The notes: generated by a model from the letters alone, not told the origin. A stretch of 64,000 nucleotides of DNA from Planococcus maritimus (GCF_001592825.1 NZ_LTZG01000011.1:248001-312000); one strand, 5' to 3'; counted from the first letter of the stretch, positions 50,864-59,919 are shown. Program-made: numbers and translations.

Positions 50864-52939
50864 CTATTTAAATAACCTCTTAAACAAACTCTTTTTAAAG
50901 TACTTATCATACTCTATATATTCTTTGAATTTTTTTTGATCTAACAGTAATACTGAACTATCCTCAGTGATACACCCAGACGGTAAGTAGTTTAAAAGAG
51001 CATCACGATCTCTACTTTTTGGTACTGCGATATTTTCAATATGGACGAGTACAGAATCTTCTTTTCTAAAATCAAAATCGCCTTCATGGCTTTTATAAAT
51101 TTCTTGCCATATCCGTCTGCCCCTGTCCAAGTAATCATCAAACTTTTGCTCCGGAAACCATTCAGGTATCGGTATATTGAACTCCCTATAGTAATCTTTA
51201 AATATTCTCCGGGCACTACTTAGAAAATCCTTGGTAGTATAAAAGTTTTCTCCGTCCTGGATCAAGATTCCCATTCGATGTGTAAAATCTTGATAAAGAG
51301 AAGCATTTGTTTTATTCATTATATTACTTAAATAATTGTTTGATTCCGCTACTTTTTCAGTTTTAAAGGAGTTATTAATCTGGAGATAATAGAGGCGCGA
51401 AGATGATTGTATGTTTACATCAAACCCTGTGGCATTAGTCGTTCCAATCAAAACTGGATGGGGGCCCGTCAAATTATTAGCGATGTCTTTTATAAACCGT
51501 TCTCCTTTATCAGCAGCTGTACTGCGGAAAAACTTTGTATCAATTTCATCAATTAATAGCGGGCTAACATTTGAAGAATGAAAGAAATCATTGAGAATAT
51601 TTCTACCACTTATTTTTTCGTAAGCCATGTATGGATCAGGATTTCCGAGCAACTGGCTAATGAACTCCAAAGCTGATGTTTTCCCTGACATCGACCGCCC
51701 TGCAATAATTAAGAATGGCGGAACATGTCTTCTAACATTTTCTCGTCCCTCTTCATTAGCATAGTGATCTCGCATCTTCCAAATATGTGCCGATGCAAAT
51801 GCATACAAAATAGCCTCTGCTATTCTTGATTGTACTTTCGGGTCGTTTTGAACGGTGAACAAATGGTAAGCATCGATGAATTTATTAATCAATTCAAGCT
51901 GCTGTTTCAAAACGTTTCTCTCTTTTATTTCTTTTGAAAACAAGTCTAGCGGCTTTGATCCATCTTCTTCCGTAAAAGGAGCAGGCGTATACAATTTATT
52001 GGTAGCTGTGTGATAAACCAGTTGCCGGCGACGATCTGCTTCTACTGAATTTTTACTGATTTTTGATAGCTTACTTTTGATAGTAACCGTTTTTGCTCGC
52101 AAACTTTTGATTGGCAATAGTTCACGCTTCTTTGTTTTCCGATTTACTCTTGTGATGACTTCAATAACTTGATTAAGCTGAATTGCCTCTTCTTTTTGAT
52201 CAGCGATTTTTTGAGTGGCTTGCTGAATAACTTCGACTTCTGCTTCTGTCAGGTCAACCATGATACGTTTATTTTCGATTTCGTCCAAAAGAATGTCCAT
52301 CAGCACTTCTGGGTCTGCAATGTTGACAGGTTCGAGTAAAAGCGTCGATTTTACTTTTTCAGGTATAAAATCAACTGTTTCCTGATAAATATCATGAAAT
52401 CTTTTGGTATAAACCTCAAACAAATCATGATTATCAAAAACGAGCAGTTCTTCATATTGCTTTTGATTGCCTAACGCTGTTTCTGTGAAGTTTGCTGAAC
52501 CTATAATAATACGATTGTCTTTTACCCCAGTTAAAAGATAAACTTTCGAATGGATCGGCGTGCCTTTCTTTGAATAACGTATTTGAAATCGGTTGCTTTG
52601 GATTTCCTTTTGAATATCTTTTGGCAATGATTGAACGTATCGTGTCCTATTTTCAATATCTAAAAGATTTTCTAATCCTTCAGCAAAATTACCAGCTACA
52701 TGACCGTCTTCGATTCCTAATATTAATTCAACCGATTTAAACCGTTTAGCTGTCTTGAAAAAGAATTGAGGAGAAGCGACAAAGGATACGGCTTTAAGTT
52801 CTGTATAAGTTTCCGTATCAAATAGGTCCTCTAAAGACATGCCTTTCACTTCACCATTAAAAATAATGTGTAAAAAAGGGGTTTTACTAGGAGTAGACTT
52901 TTCTTCTTCGAACAAACTTAACTGGTTTTTTTCATCCAT
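50864..52939 (-). CDS. PLD-like domain fused to a P-loop ATPase, 691 aa
   Basis: Residues ~20-190 look like a phospholipase D-type nuclease domain: IHSKVYLL (H130, K132) followed by IIIGSANFTETAL; only one such motif is present, so it would need to dimerise. The canonical Asp four residues after the Lys is absent, so activity is uncertain. Residues ~370-600 are a P-loop NTPase with Walker A GRSMSGKTS and Walker B LLIDEID, in a region resembling AAA+ ATPases. Start ATG 52939, with GGAGG 8 nt upstream, excludes eight upstream codons. No known named family; the domain pairing and its place next to an Abi gene suggest anti-phage defence. Confidence 0.65.
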   Translation of the reverse strand: MDEKNQLSLFEEEKSTPSKTPFLHIIFNGEVKGMSLEDLFDTETYTELKAVSFVASPQFFFKTAKRFKSVELILGIEDGHVAGNFAEGLENLLDIENRTRYVQSLPKDIQKEIQSNRFQIRYSKKGTPIHSKVYLLTGVKDNRIIIGSANFTETALGNQKQYEELLVFDNHDLFEVYTKRFHDIYQETVDFIPEKVKSTLLLEPVNIADPEVLMDILLDEIENKRIMVDLTEAEVEVIQQATQKIADQKEEAIQLNQVIEVITRVNRKTKKRELLPIKSLRAKTVTIKSKLSKISKNSVEADRRRQLVYHTATNKLYTPAPFTEEDGSKPLDLFSKEIKERNVLKQQLELINKFIDAYHLFTVQNDPKVQSRIAEAILYAFASAHIWKMRDHYANEEGRENVRRHVPPFLIIAGRSMSGKTSALEFISQLLGNPDPYMAYEKISGRNILNDFFHSSNVSPLLIDEIDTKFFRSTAADKGERFIKDIANNLTGPHPVLIGTTNATGFDVNIQSSSRLYYLQINNSFKTEKVAESNNYLSNIMNKTNASLYQDFTHRMGILIQDGENFYTTKDFLSSARRIFKDYYREFNIPIPEWFPEQKFDDYLDRGRRIWQEIYKSHEGDFDFRKEDSVLVHIENIAVPKSRDRDALLNYLPSGCITEDSSVLLLDQKKFKEYIEYDKYFKKSLFKRLFK

Positions 52940-53206
52940 TCGATTTACCTCCACATAGGACAATTTTTAAGTGAACCTACCACAGAGTCTCTCTTGCTTA
53001 GTTGGGTGCTACACCTACTCTTTTTAAAAAACCAGCTGACTACACCTTCTTCCTCAACCTGCTTAGGACGTCACAAGAGTGACATTCAATAGTTATATTT
53101 ACCCCCAATAATAACACCTTCACTCACTATTACCTAAACTTTCTGTCTATTATTTATTTTAAAAATCACTATCCAATTTCTTCTCACTTTTAGTAGCTGT
53201 CTACCT

Positions 53207-53238
53207 AAAAAGGCCTGGTCCGCGGACCAAGCCTTTTC
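53207..53238 (-). terminator. Terminator of the PBP-Abi operon
   Basis: AAAAGGC-TGGTCCGCGGACCA-GCCTTTT hairpin directly after the Abi stop codon, with flanking A/T tracts. Confidence 0.85.
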
Positions 53239-54183
53239 TTATTTATGAAATCCCGCTACCTTCATCACACGCACATACGGCCCTTCCGGCAAACTTTCTT
53301 CCAAGCTCCGGATCAATTCCAATAGCTCCCGCGTGAACATCTCATACTCATCTGGCGGAGACACCACTTTCAGCAACTTGATGAGTGAAGCCGTCGTGCC
53401 GTGTGTTATATAGCCCTTTTCCTGATGCAGCTTATCCTCGAGGCGCCTCAGTTCCAAGGGCGACCTCAAACGAAATGAATACAGCACTTCTTCATGTGCT
53501 GCCTTATTGCGAAACGGAAACGCGATCGACAAGATTTCATCGAGTTCCGCAGCACTCAGTGTGATTCCACTGTCTCCTGCCTCTTCCGCGAAATCCTGGG
53601 CGATGCGCGTGCGCAAGTCTTGGTCGATGACCGTGTAGAAATTGGTGATCTGGCCGAGCGACAGGAAATTGACCAGTACCCATAGCGGCAAGTTCTTATG
53701 CTTTTCGTAGAATTCACGAAGCTCTGGATAGCGCACGCGGTGGCGCTTTTTATGGCTTTCGATGAGGTTATTGAGCGTTGCGGTGATGCGGTCGCGCTCG
53801 TGAAAATGAACTTCTTCCGGGCTGTAATTCGCGTTGTCGAGAAAACTGTCGACTGCCGAGAAACGTTCCGAAAACCGGTACGCGAGCTTGGACTTGATGC
53901 TGCGTTCAAACTTCAACAATTCCCCGAGCAGCAACAAGCGCAGCTTGCGGTCGAATTGATACAGCGCAAGAATGTGGTTGAACGTCGTTCCCGCTCCGTA
54001 CAGTTCCTCGCCGTATGGATTTTTCGTTTCATCGCGCTCGAGGAACGGCTCTTTGTAGCCATCAATCAGCGCGTAATAATTATCACGCGACAACACGCGT
54101 CGTGCGGCCGCTTCATCTTCCATAATGAGTCCACGGCTTTTGAGGATCGCGAGCTGTTCGTCGTGCGTCGCAAAGCTTTTCAT
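53239..54183 (-). CDS. Abi_2 family (AbiD/AbiF-like) abortive infection protein, 314 aa
   Basis: The PF07751 pattern is clear: LAILKSRGLIM, RVLSRDNYYALIDGY and YQFDRKLRLLLLGELLKFERSIKSKLAYRF near the N-terminus. It ends in a HEPN-type motif R225-N-K-A-A-H230 (PFRNKAAHEE). Related proteins abort phage infection, probably by RNA cleavage. ATG 54183 has GAGGTG upstream; the start at 54240 overlaps the preceding gene. It begins 16 nt after the PBP-like gene, so the two are likely one transcript, which is an odd pairing. Confidence 0.88.
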   Translation of the reverse strand: MKSFATHDEQLAILKSRGLIMEDEAAARRVLSRDNYYALIDGYKEPFLERDETKNPYGEELYGAGTTFNHILALYQFDRKLRLLLLGELLKFERSIKSKLAYRFSERFSAVDSFLDNANYSPEEVHFHERDRITATLNNLIESHKKRHRVRYPELREFYEKHKNLPLWVLVNFLSLGQITNFYTVIDQDLRTRIAQDFAEEAGDSGITLSAAELDEILSIAFPFRNKAAHEEVLYSFRLRSPLELRRLEDKLHQEKGYITHGTTASLIKLLKVVSPPDEYEMFTRELLELIRSLEESLPEGPYVRVMKVAGFHK

Positions 54184-54199
54184 GTCCACCTCACCCCGC

Positions 54200-56188
54200 T
54201 TAGTCATCGCTGAACAATGCTTCGGCAATCGCCGCTGCATCTTCCTCGTCTTCCATCATGACCGCAACGGACAAGTTCCCGACTTTCGGGTCGTAGCCGG
54301 CGAACCAGCCCATGTCGCCTTTGTCGGATTTGAGGACGGCGGTTTTTCCGACAAGCTCGTGGCCGTCTTCTTCACCCGCTTCGGCGAGTGCCGTGCGGAC
54401 GAGTTCCGCTTGCTCTGCGCTGAGGAGCTCTTGTTTTAAGCTTTCTTCTTCAGTTTCGCTAGTCAAAATCGGCTTTTTCATTTCGCCGTCTGCTAAAAAG
54501 GTGCCGTACATGGCGGCTGTATGAAGAATATTCAAGCGCACTTGGCTCCCGCCGGATGCAGAACTCGCGAGCTGGCCTTCTGAGCCGAACGTGCCGCTTT
54601 CTGAGATTTGTGAAGCGCTGAGCGGCACTGGGTAATCCAGCGCCGTCCCAAAGCCAAATTCACTCAAGCCAGTCAAGAAACTGTCATCCGGCATATTGGT
54701 CGCTTGGATGGCAAAATAAATGCTGTCGGAGTGAACGAGCGCTTTTTCCAAGTCGATCGGATTGGTGACGCCCGGATTCGGCCGGGTAATACGAAAATCG
54801 TTCCACGAAGCGTATTTCTGCCACGTTTCCCCGTTGATGTCGATGCCTTCTTCCGGATCGAGCGTTCCTTGTTTCATTGCCACAGCTGCAGTGACCGGCT
54901 GCATGACATAAGACGGTGGATAGGTCGCCGCGGACCGGTTAAAGAACGGCTGGCCTGGGTCATCGACGAGCTGTTGGAAACGGCTTTGCTTGATCCCAGG
55001 AATAAAATCATTCGGGTTGTAAGCCGGCGAACTGACAAGTACATGCGTCTCGCCTGTATACGGATCGACCGCCGCGGCAGTACCTGGCGCATCATCCATT
55101 TCCCGGTAGACTTTCCGTTGCAAATCGGCGTCAATCGTCAGTTTCACCGTGCTGCCCGCTGCTGACGAATTGTCAACAGCGGTAATCGTTTCGTTTTGAG
55201 CGGTCTTTTCGATTAAGATCTTGCCGCCGGGTTTTCCACGCAGCTCGGTCTCGAAAATCTCTTCCAATCCTTCGCGCCCGATGACATCGCCCTGGCCATA
55301 GCCTTGGTCGCCCCGCTCTTCTAATTGTTCAGCGGTAATCGGCGCGATATAGCCGGTCAAATGCGCCAGCGATTCACCGTACGGATAATCTCGCATCGTC
55401 ACTTTCGTGCGCTTCGTTCCGGGAATCGCAAACAGCCGGTTTAAGGTTTCGCGGTCTGGCCCAACGGTTCCAAGCGGCACATAATGATGCGGCTCTACCC
55501 ACGGTTTGTCGAGTTCTGCGGCGATATCTGCGGCGGACATATCCAGCAGTTCCGCGAGCCGCTCCGTGTAATCGTCGCGGTCGAAATTGCCCGGCACGAC
55601 GCCGATTTCATAGGCATCGGTGTTGCCGGCGACGACTTTGCCGTTGCGGTCGACAATCTCACCGCGCTCGGTCTCGCTCACTTGCACGAAAACATTATCG
55701 TTCTTTGAAAGATTCGGCAGGATAAACGACGGGTCCCATTCTGCGAACCATTCGCCTTCAGCCCCTTCTTCTGCCTCTTCATAGACAAAGCTCAAAGTTT
55801 TGGCAAATTCAATTTCGCCAACGACGCTCTCCATTGCAATCGTCAGCGGAATATCCGCCGGCTCGTTTTTCAGCCACGGCTCTTCGCCGAGTTGCCAATC
55901 GATGTCGCGTTCGGACAGCGACAATTGCTCATCTAACTCTTCTTGCCAATCAATGAAAATCTCTTCGCCAAATGCCGACTTTGTTCGCTCCGTCAAAAAT
56001 TCATCGTACAGCGTATCGTATTCGCCTGCTTGCCACAAATCCATGAACTTTTGCGCACGCGGTTCTGGCGATGCGACCGTCTCCGGCTCAGCCTCTTCCG
56101 GTGTCGGCGTTTCCGCTTCTTCGTCTGCACATGCCGCAAGCGTAAGCGCTGCGCCCATTCCGATCATCCACAGCTTGCTCTTCCCCAT
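54200..56188 (-). CDS. PbpC/MecA-like penicillin-binding lipoprotein without catalytic motifs, 662 aa
   Basis: A lipoprotein (lipobox LAAC) with the MecA_N NTF2-like domain (~42-150), the PBP dimerisation domain (~165-330) and a transpeptidase-like domain (~350-660), the layout of B. subtilis PbpC. All three active-site motifs are changed: where STFK is expected the sequence is Y427-V-M-Q430 (in TYPPSYVMQPVTAA), SxN is S487-D-S489, and KTG is K615-T-A617. The frame is otherwise intact, so this is probably a folded pseudoenzyme that cannot acylate, perhaps a scaffold or beta-lactam-independent regulator. Co-transcribed with the Abi_2 gene. Confidence 0.85.
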   Translation of the reverse strand: MGKSKLWMIGMGAALTLAACADEEAETPTPEEAEPETVASPEPRAQKFMDLWQAGEYDTLYDEFLTERTKSAFGEEIFIDWQEELDEQLSLSERDIDWQLGEEPWLKNEPADIPLTIAMESVVGEIEFAKTLSFVYEEAEEGAEGEWFAEWDPSFILPNLSKNDNVFVQVSETERGEIVDRNGKVVAGNTDAYEIGVVPGNFDRDDYTERLAELLDMSAADIAAELDKPWVEPHHYVPLGTVGPDRETLNRLFAIPGTKRTKVTMRDYPYGESLAHLTGYIAPITAEQLEERGDQGYGQGDVIGREGLEEIFETELRGKPGGKILIEKTAQNETITAVDNSSAAGSTVKLTIDADLQRKVYREMDDAPGTAAAVDPYTGETHVLVSSPAYNPNDFIPGIKQSRFQQLVDDPGQPFFNRSAATYPPSYVMQPVTAAVAMKQGTLDPEEGIDINGETWQKYASWNDFRITRPNPGVTNPIDLEKALVHSDSIYFAIQATNMPDDSFLTGLSEFGFGTALDYPVPLSASQISESGTFGSEGQLASSASGGSQVRLNILHTAAMYGTFLADGEMKKPILTSETEEESLKQELLSAEQAELVRTALAEAGEEDGHELVGKTAVLKSDKGDMGWFAGYDPKVGNLSVAVMMEDEEDAAAIAEALFSDD

Positions 56189-56356
56189 AGCAATCCCTCC
56201 GTCTCTTGAGTGCTTTCTACCATTTTACCCGGAAACCGCTCGCTTCAATACGGTAATTTCTGGATAAGAGACTTAAAAGTTAAAAATCGACTCCTCAATT
56301 TCCAGCAACTATAATAGAAATCTTTATTACACACTCTTACTAAGTCAGTTATATGT

Positions 56357-56566
56357 ATGGAGAAAAACTGCGAAGACTCCCAAGGGAGCAGCGCTCTTTT
56401 AAGCGACGAGACAGCCGAGACCCCGCAAGGCGCGAAGCGACTGAGGAGGCTTGGCGCTCGCCCGCAGGAAGCGAACAGGCGAAGCATTGCTGAGTCTGTT
56501 CGTTTGCGATGCTCGAGTGCAGCGAGAGTTGAGCAAAGCTTTTCATAGCAATTTTGCGGAATACTG
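56357..56566. repeat. Intergenic repeat family A, copy 3
   Basis: It contains GAGACAGCCGAGACCCCGCA and GAGGAGGCTTGGCGCTCG, as in copy 1 (there inverted), and has the same ends as copy 2 (GGAG...GACTCC and TTTTGCGGAATA). Its ~210 nt fill most of the 460-nt gap between the PBP-like and CPBP genes. Open frames through it are by-products of its GC-rich composition. Confidence 0.65.
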
Positions 56567-56648
56567 ACATTTAAAACGAAGAATCTCATTGATTATGAAA
56601 CAAATCACCTTAACTTCCGTATAATTAAGGAAGAAAAGGAGGCCATTT

Positions 56649-57503
56649 ATGTTCGCTGAAATGAAATCGCGTTATTTGATTCTCTTCACCATCCTCGGCG
56701 TCATCGCGACCTTGATCGTGTTCATGCTCATTGGCGCAGATCCTGTCACAACTGAAATCGCGGTGCAGATTGCCTTTTATATTGTCGTCCCGTACTTTTT
56801 CTTTCATTATTATTGGAGCAAAAACCCTGATTGGTCGCTCGGTGAAGTATTGACCACAAAAGGCATCAAGCCTTGGCTTCCTGGCATTGTCGGCATCGTC
56901 TTCGTGTCGATTGCCTTTTCACTCGCCATGTTCTGGCTGCAGCTCGCCATCATCTCCCCGGCATTTCCGTGGCTTGCGGAATTATTGCTGGAACCTGTGG
57001 AAACGCCAGGCGGTGCCGGATATGAATACTTCATGCTGTTGACGCTCGTGATCCTCGCGCCGGTCGTCGAGGAATTCGTCTTTCGCGGTGTGTTCTTGAC
57101 TCGTTTTATGGCGAAAACCTCGATGTGGGGCGGCATCCTGATTTCGAGTTTATTGTTCGGTGTGCTGCATCTCGATTTCATCGGTGCATTTTTATTCGGC
57201 ATCATCGCGTCGCTGTTGTATTTGCGTACCGGTAATTTGCTGTTGCCGATCTTGTTCCACATGCTCAATAATGCCCTCGCCGCGTTGTCGATTTATGTGC
57301 CAATCGACAAGTTTTTCGCCCTCGACTGGTTTATGGTGACGGCCATGGCGGATATCGAGGCGAAAGCCTGGGCGAACATCTTTATCATGGCCGTCAGTGC
57401 CTTGCTCACTGCTTGGATCATTTACCGCCTCGCTAAAGGACTGAAGGACAAAGCGGAAACCCGTGACATCACACAGCCCTTGGCGGAAAGTGACACGCCT
57501 TAA
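56649..57503 (+). CDS. CPBP family intramembrane metalloprotease, 284 aa
   Basis: About eight membrane helices. The Abi/CPBP motifs are complete: E141-E142-x3-R146 (VVEEFVFRGVF), H174 (FGVLHLDF) and H204-x3-N208 (HMLNNAL), which bind zinc within the membrane as in CAAX protease Rce1. Bacterial members act in peptide maturation or immunity; the substrate is unknown. AAAGGAGG precedes the ATG. Monocistronic. Confidence 0.9.
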   Translation: MFAEMKSRYLILFTILGVIATLIVFMLIGADPVTTEIAVQIAFYIVVPYFFFHYYWSKNPDWSLGEVLTTKGIKPWLPGIVGIVFVSIAFSLAMFWLQLAIISPAFPWLAELLLEPVETPGGAGYEYFMLLTLVILAPVVEEFVFRGVFLTRFMAKTSMWGGILISSLLFGVLHLDFIGAFLFGIIASLLYLRTGNLLLPILFHMLNNALAALSIYVPIDKFFALDWFMVTAMADIEAKAWANIFIMAVSALLTAWIIYRLAKGLKDKAETRDITQPLAESDTP

Positions 57504-57582
57504 AAGAAATTGTCGATGATCTGTCACGCCCCGTTCATAAAGCGTTTATCTTCGTGCGGTATGATACAGTCATAGAAACTCA

Positions 57583-57612
57583 GGGACTGGCGAGGCATTT
57601 GCCCTTTGTCCC
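57583..57612 (+). promoter_or_regulatory. Leader hairpin before the 140-aa membrane gene
   Basis: GGGAC (57583-57587) pairs with GTCCC (57608-57612) around an inner GGC-ATTT-GCC. It sits just before the AGGAGG of the 57634 gene and has no T-run, so it may affect translation or RNA stability. No known riboswitch class is recognised. Confidence 0.3.
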
Positions 57613-57633
57613 AAAAGCTATAGGAGGATTTTC

Positions 57634-58056
57634 ATGAACAACACAGCTACACCGCGCAACAACAGCTTAGAGAAAAAATGGAGCCTGCGCTTGATCCAAT
57701 TTTCAGCGATTTTCGGCTTTCTCGGGACCTATCTCGGATCGCATATGGCAGGTCAGATGGATTACGCGCTGCGCCCAATTCACGCCCACATCCTGCTCGT
57801 CGGCTGGCTCTCGGTCTTTGCCTGGGGCGTGTTCTACCGCTTGTATACGGTGAAATACAAAAAACTCGTCACCATCCACGGCTTTCTCGCCATGATCGGC
57901 GCAGTCGGCTTAACGGCCGGCATGTGGTTCTATAATTTGAATCCGTTCAATATGAACGACACTTTCGTCTTGGTCTTCTTTATCGTGGGCGGCACGCTAT
58001 TGCTGCTTGCGTTCTTATTGTTTGCGGTCATGACCTTCTTGACGGAAAAAGACTGA
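57634..58056 (+). CDS. Four-helix membrane protein resembling an oxidase subunit I fragment, 140 aa
   Basis: Four membrane helices. The second contains RPIHAHILLVGWLSVFAWGVFYR, with two histidines and a Trp, reminiscent of haem-copper oxidase subunit I-like or NnrS-like proteins; too short to be a complete oxidase. Similar small proteins in Bacillales are often labelled cytochrome-c oxidase-like, from memory. Haem binding is possible but not shown. AGGAGG precedes the ATG; strong terminator follows. Confidence 0.65.
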   Translation: MNNTATPRNNSLEKKWSLRLIQFSAIFGFLGTYLGSHMAGQMDYALRPIHAHILLVGWLSVFAWGVFYRLYTVKYKKLVTIHGFLAMIGAVGLTAGMWFYNLNPFNMNDTFVLVFFIVGGTLLLLAFLLFAVMTFLTEKD

Positions 58057-58059
58057 TGA

Positions 58060-58086
58060 AACCGCCCGTGCGCACGGGCGGTTTTT
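58060..58086 (+). terminator. Terminator of the 140-aa gene
   Basis: AACCGCCCGTGC/GCACGGGCGGTT perfect hairpin followed by TTTCG. Confidence 0.9.
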
Positions 58087-58152
58087 CGTTTCCCTCCAAT
58101 CCATGAAATACCGTATAATGGAAGCAACGAGAAACAGAAGGGGAGATGGCGG

Positions 58153-58713
58153 ATGGCCCTGCAAAATTTAATTAAAAAACGCATGCTCGTGCTGATTGGC
58201 TTAGTACTTGCCGCAGCTTTGATCATCGCGCTCGTCTGGAGTTCGGATACGGTCGAAACGGCAGAACAAGCGGTACGGGATGGCGACAATGACCTCGTCT
58301 TGACGCCGGTCTATGAACTGAATGGTCGTGCGCTGTTCTTTTTCATCCGCGACGATGACCAGTTCGGGGCGGCGACAGCGACAGAATCCTGGTTCGGCTG
58401 GCGCCTGGAAACGCGAACGGAAAGCTCGATCCCTTCACTTGATGACCCCGATCGGATCAATAATTATGCGAGCCATGAAGATGGGTTCGTCTACGGGCTG
58501 TTTGATCCTACAGACGGCCGCCATGTCCAAATCGGCGAAATGCCCGCCGACCAGCTTTTATTGGGCGAACGCTTCCCGGCTGATTCGCTTGAAGCAACCG
58601 GCTTGTCCAAAAAAGCGGTCTGGTTTACCGAAAATGCCCCAGAAGACCGCCCCCTCCCACTCCAATTGCTGGATGCGGACGGACAGGAACTGCAGCGATT
58701 GGATATGTATTAA
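58153..58713 (+). CDS. Membrane-anchored hypothetical protein, 186 aa
   Basis: A basic N-terminus and one hydrophobic helix (~10-29, MLVLIGLVLAAALIIALVW) are followed by an extracytoplasmic domain of ~150 residues rich in acidic and aromatic residues (LFFFIRDDDQFGAATATESWFGWRLETR). AGGGGAG precedes the ATG. Terminator follows at once. No family recognised. Confidence 0.65.
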   Translation: MALQNLIKKRMLVLIGLVLAAALIIALVWSSDTVETAEQAVRDGDNDLVLTPVYELNGRALFFFIRDDDQFGAATATESWFGWRLETRTESSIPSLDDPDRINNYASHEDGFVYGLFDPTDGRHVQIGEMPADQLLLGERFPADSLEATGLSKKAVWFTENAPEDRPLPLQLLDADGQELQRLDMY

Positions 58714-58716
58714 AAG

Positions 58717-58745
58717 AACCGCCCAGATCTGTCTGGGCGGTTTTG
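58717..58745 (+). terminator. Terminator of the 186-aa gene
   Basis: AACCGCCCAGA tctg TCTGGGCGGTT perfect 11-bp stem followed by TTG. Confidence 0.9.
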
Positions 58746-58840
58746 TTATGCGCTAGTGTTTTTACTATTTGAATAAAGTAGATAGTAAGGGGTTAAGATT
58801 GGAAGGGTTTCGTGTTTTTTGCTTTTCTTCGTGAAGTGAA

Positions 58841-59010
58841 TCGCCGCCCTGCTTTGGGTTGAGCTTTCGCAGGAAGCCAGGAAAACCACCTGTCTTCCAG
58901 CTTCGCTTAACCCTTTTGCGCTGGGCGGCTGAGAGATTTCATTGTGGGAAGCCTGTTCAAACAGCTTTGCTTCTTTACTCAATTGCCGGCTAGTGGGGGA
59001 ATCGCTTCCC
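58841..59010. repeat. Intergenic repeat family B, copy 1
   Basis: Starts TCGCCGCCCTGCTTTGGG and ends GGGGGAATCGCTTCCC. The first ~90 nt fold into a long imperfect hairpin (GCCGCCC/GGGCGGC, GGGTTGAGC/GCTTAACCC, AGGAAG-CAGG/CCTG-CTTCC). It is ~90% identical to copy 2, 75 nt further on in the same orientation. Confidence 0.85.
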
Positions 59011-59084
59011 GTACTGCTTAATAGGATGGGGAACGCTTGCGTGTAAAACTGTTTCAGCATTTTGTTGATGCCTCAAATTGCTAG

Positions 59085-59253
59085 TCGCCGCCCTGCTTTG
59101 GGTTGAGCTTTCGCAGGAAGCCAGGAAAACCACCTGTCTTCCAGCTTCGCTTCACCCTTTTGCGCTGGGCGGCTGAGAGATTTCATTGTGGGAAGCCTGT
59201 CTAAATGGCTCTGCTTTTATGTCCAGTTGCCGGCTAGTGGGGGAATCGCTTCC
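59085..59253. repeat. Intergenic repeat family B, copy 2
   Basis: Direct repeat of copy 1 with a few substitutions, mainly in the segment between the hairpin and the end (TCTAAATGG versus TTCAAACAG). The two copies fill most of the ~600-nt gene-free region 58714-59309; an apparent minus-strand frame across copy 1 (58746-59060) is not a gene. Confidence 0.85.
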
Positions 59254-59309
59254 TTAGACTAGTATCACGCATATTTTTCTCACTTGGCATTCAGGTAAAC
59301 GAACATCTT

Positions 59310-59786
59310 TTACTCAATAGCCTCCAAGATCTCTTCAATCTGCTCCATATGGCGTTGTTCATGTTCGGCTATGAGAGTGAAAATACTGTTGGCAGGAATA
59401 ACTCCAAATCGAGGATGGAATACGACATATCGTTTGATGTATTTGTTCTCATTTAAAAAAGCTTCGGTTGCGTTTCTTGAGTTTTGCAGCAGTTTGATGC
59501 AGTCTTCTGCACTTCTGTGGACAGTAGAGGGCTCTTGCTGTGCCTTCATTTTCACTGAACGATCCCTCACGATGGAGAAATCCTTTTCCTCAGCATGACC
59601 TATGTGATTTTGCTGTATGGCGTTCTCCACCAGTCCGATAAAATTCACTTCAGCCACTGCCAGATGCTCGACCACCTGTGCCACCGTCCAAGCACCAACT
59701 TCCGGAGCAGTATTTAACTCGTAATCATTTAAATCCCCTAACAAACTAATCAATTTTTCTCTCGTTTGAATGAATGACTGATTCAT
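59310..59786 (-). CDS. DinB family protein, 158 aa
   Basis: A four-helix-bundle DinB/YfiT-like protein. The metal-binding histidines are in place: H41 (VVEHLAVAE) and H142/H146 (AEHEQRHMEQI). Family members include bacillithiol S-transferases and other thiol-transferases; the substrate here is unknown. GGGAGGAG precedes the ATG. It stands alone, right beside repeat copy B2. Confidence 0.88.
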   Translation of the reverse strand: MNQSFIQTREKLISLLGDLNDYELNTAPEVGAWTVAQVVEHLAVAEVNFIGLVENAIQQNHIGHAEEKDFSIVRDRSVKMKAQQEPSTVHRSAEDCIKLLQNSRNATEAFLNENKYIKRYVVFHPRFGVIPANSIFTLIAEHEQRHMEQIEEILEAIE

Positions 59787-59919
59787 GATTGCTCCTCCCT
59801 TAGATAGGCATGAAATCTCGATTTCTATTTCAACTTCATCAGTTGGAAGACTTCGTTTGAAGCAGAATCAACACTCGATTTTCACAGAGTCAAAATTTAA
59901 ATTCTGTTAAACTGCCACG

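Noticed and set aside
54200..56188. Functional MecA/PBP2a-type beta-lactam resistance protein
   Set aside because: The domain layout fits, but the catalytic Ser and Lys, the SxN Asn and the KTG Gly are all replaced.
56245..56589. Minus-strand frames (114 and 73 codons) and a plus-strand frame of 63 codons
   Set aside because: All run through repeat copy A3 and show no coding features.
58746..59060. 104-codon minus-strand frame
   Set aside because: It crosses repeat copy B1 and has no ribosome site or family likeness; best explained by the repeat's composition.
58841..59253. CRISPR-like array from the direct repeats
   Set aside because: Units are ~170 nt with only two tandem copies and a variable 75-nt gap; no short repeat-spacer pattern and no cas genes.
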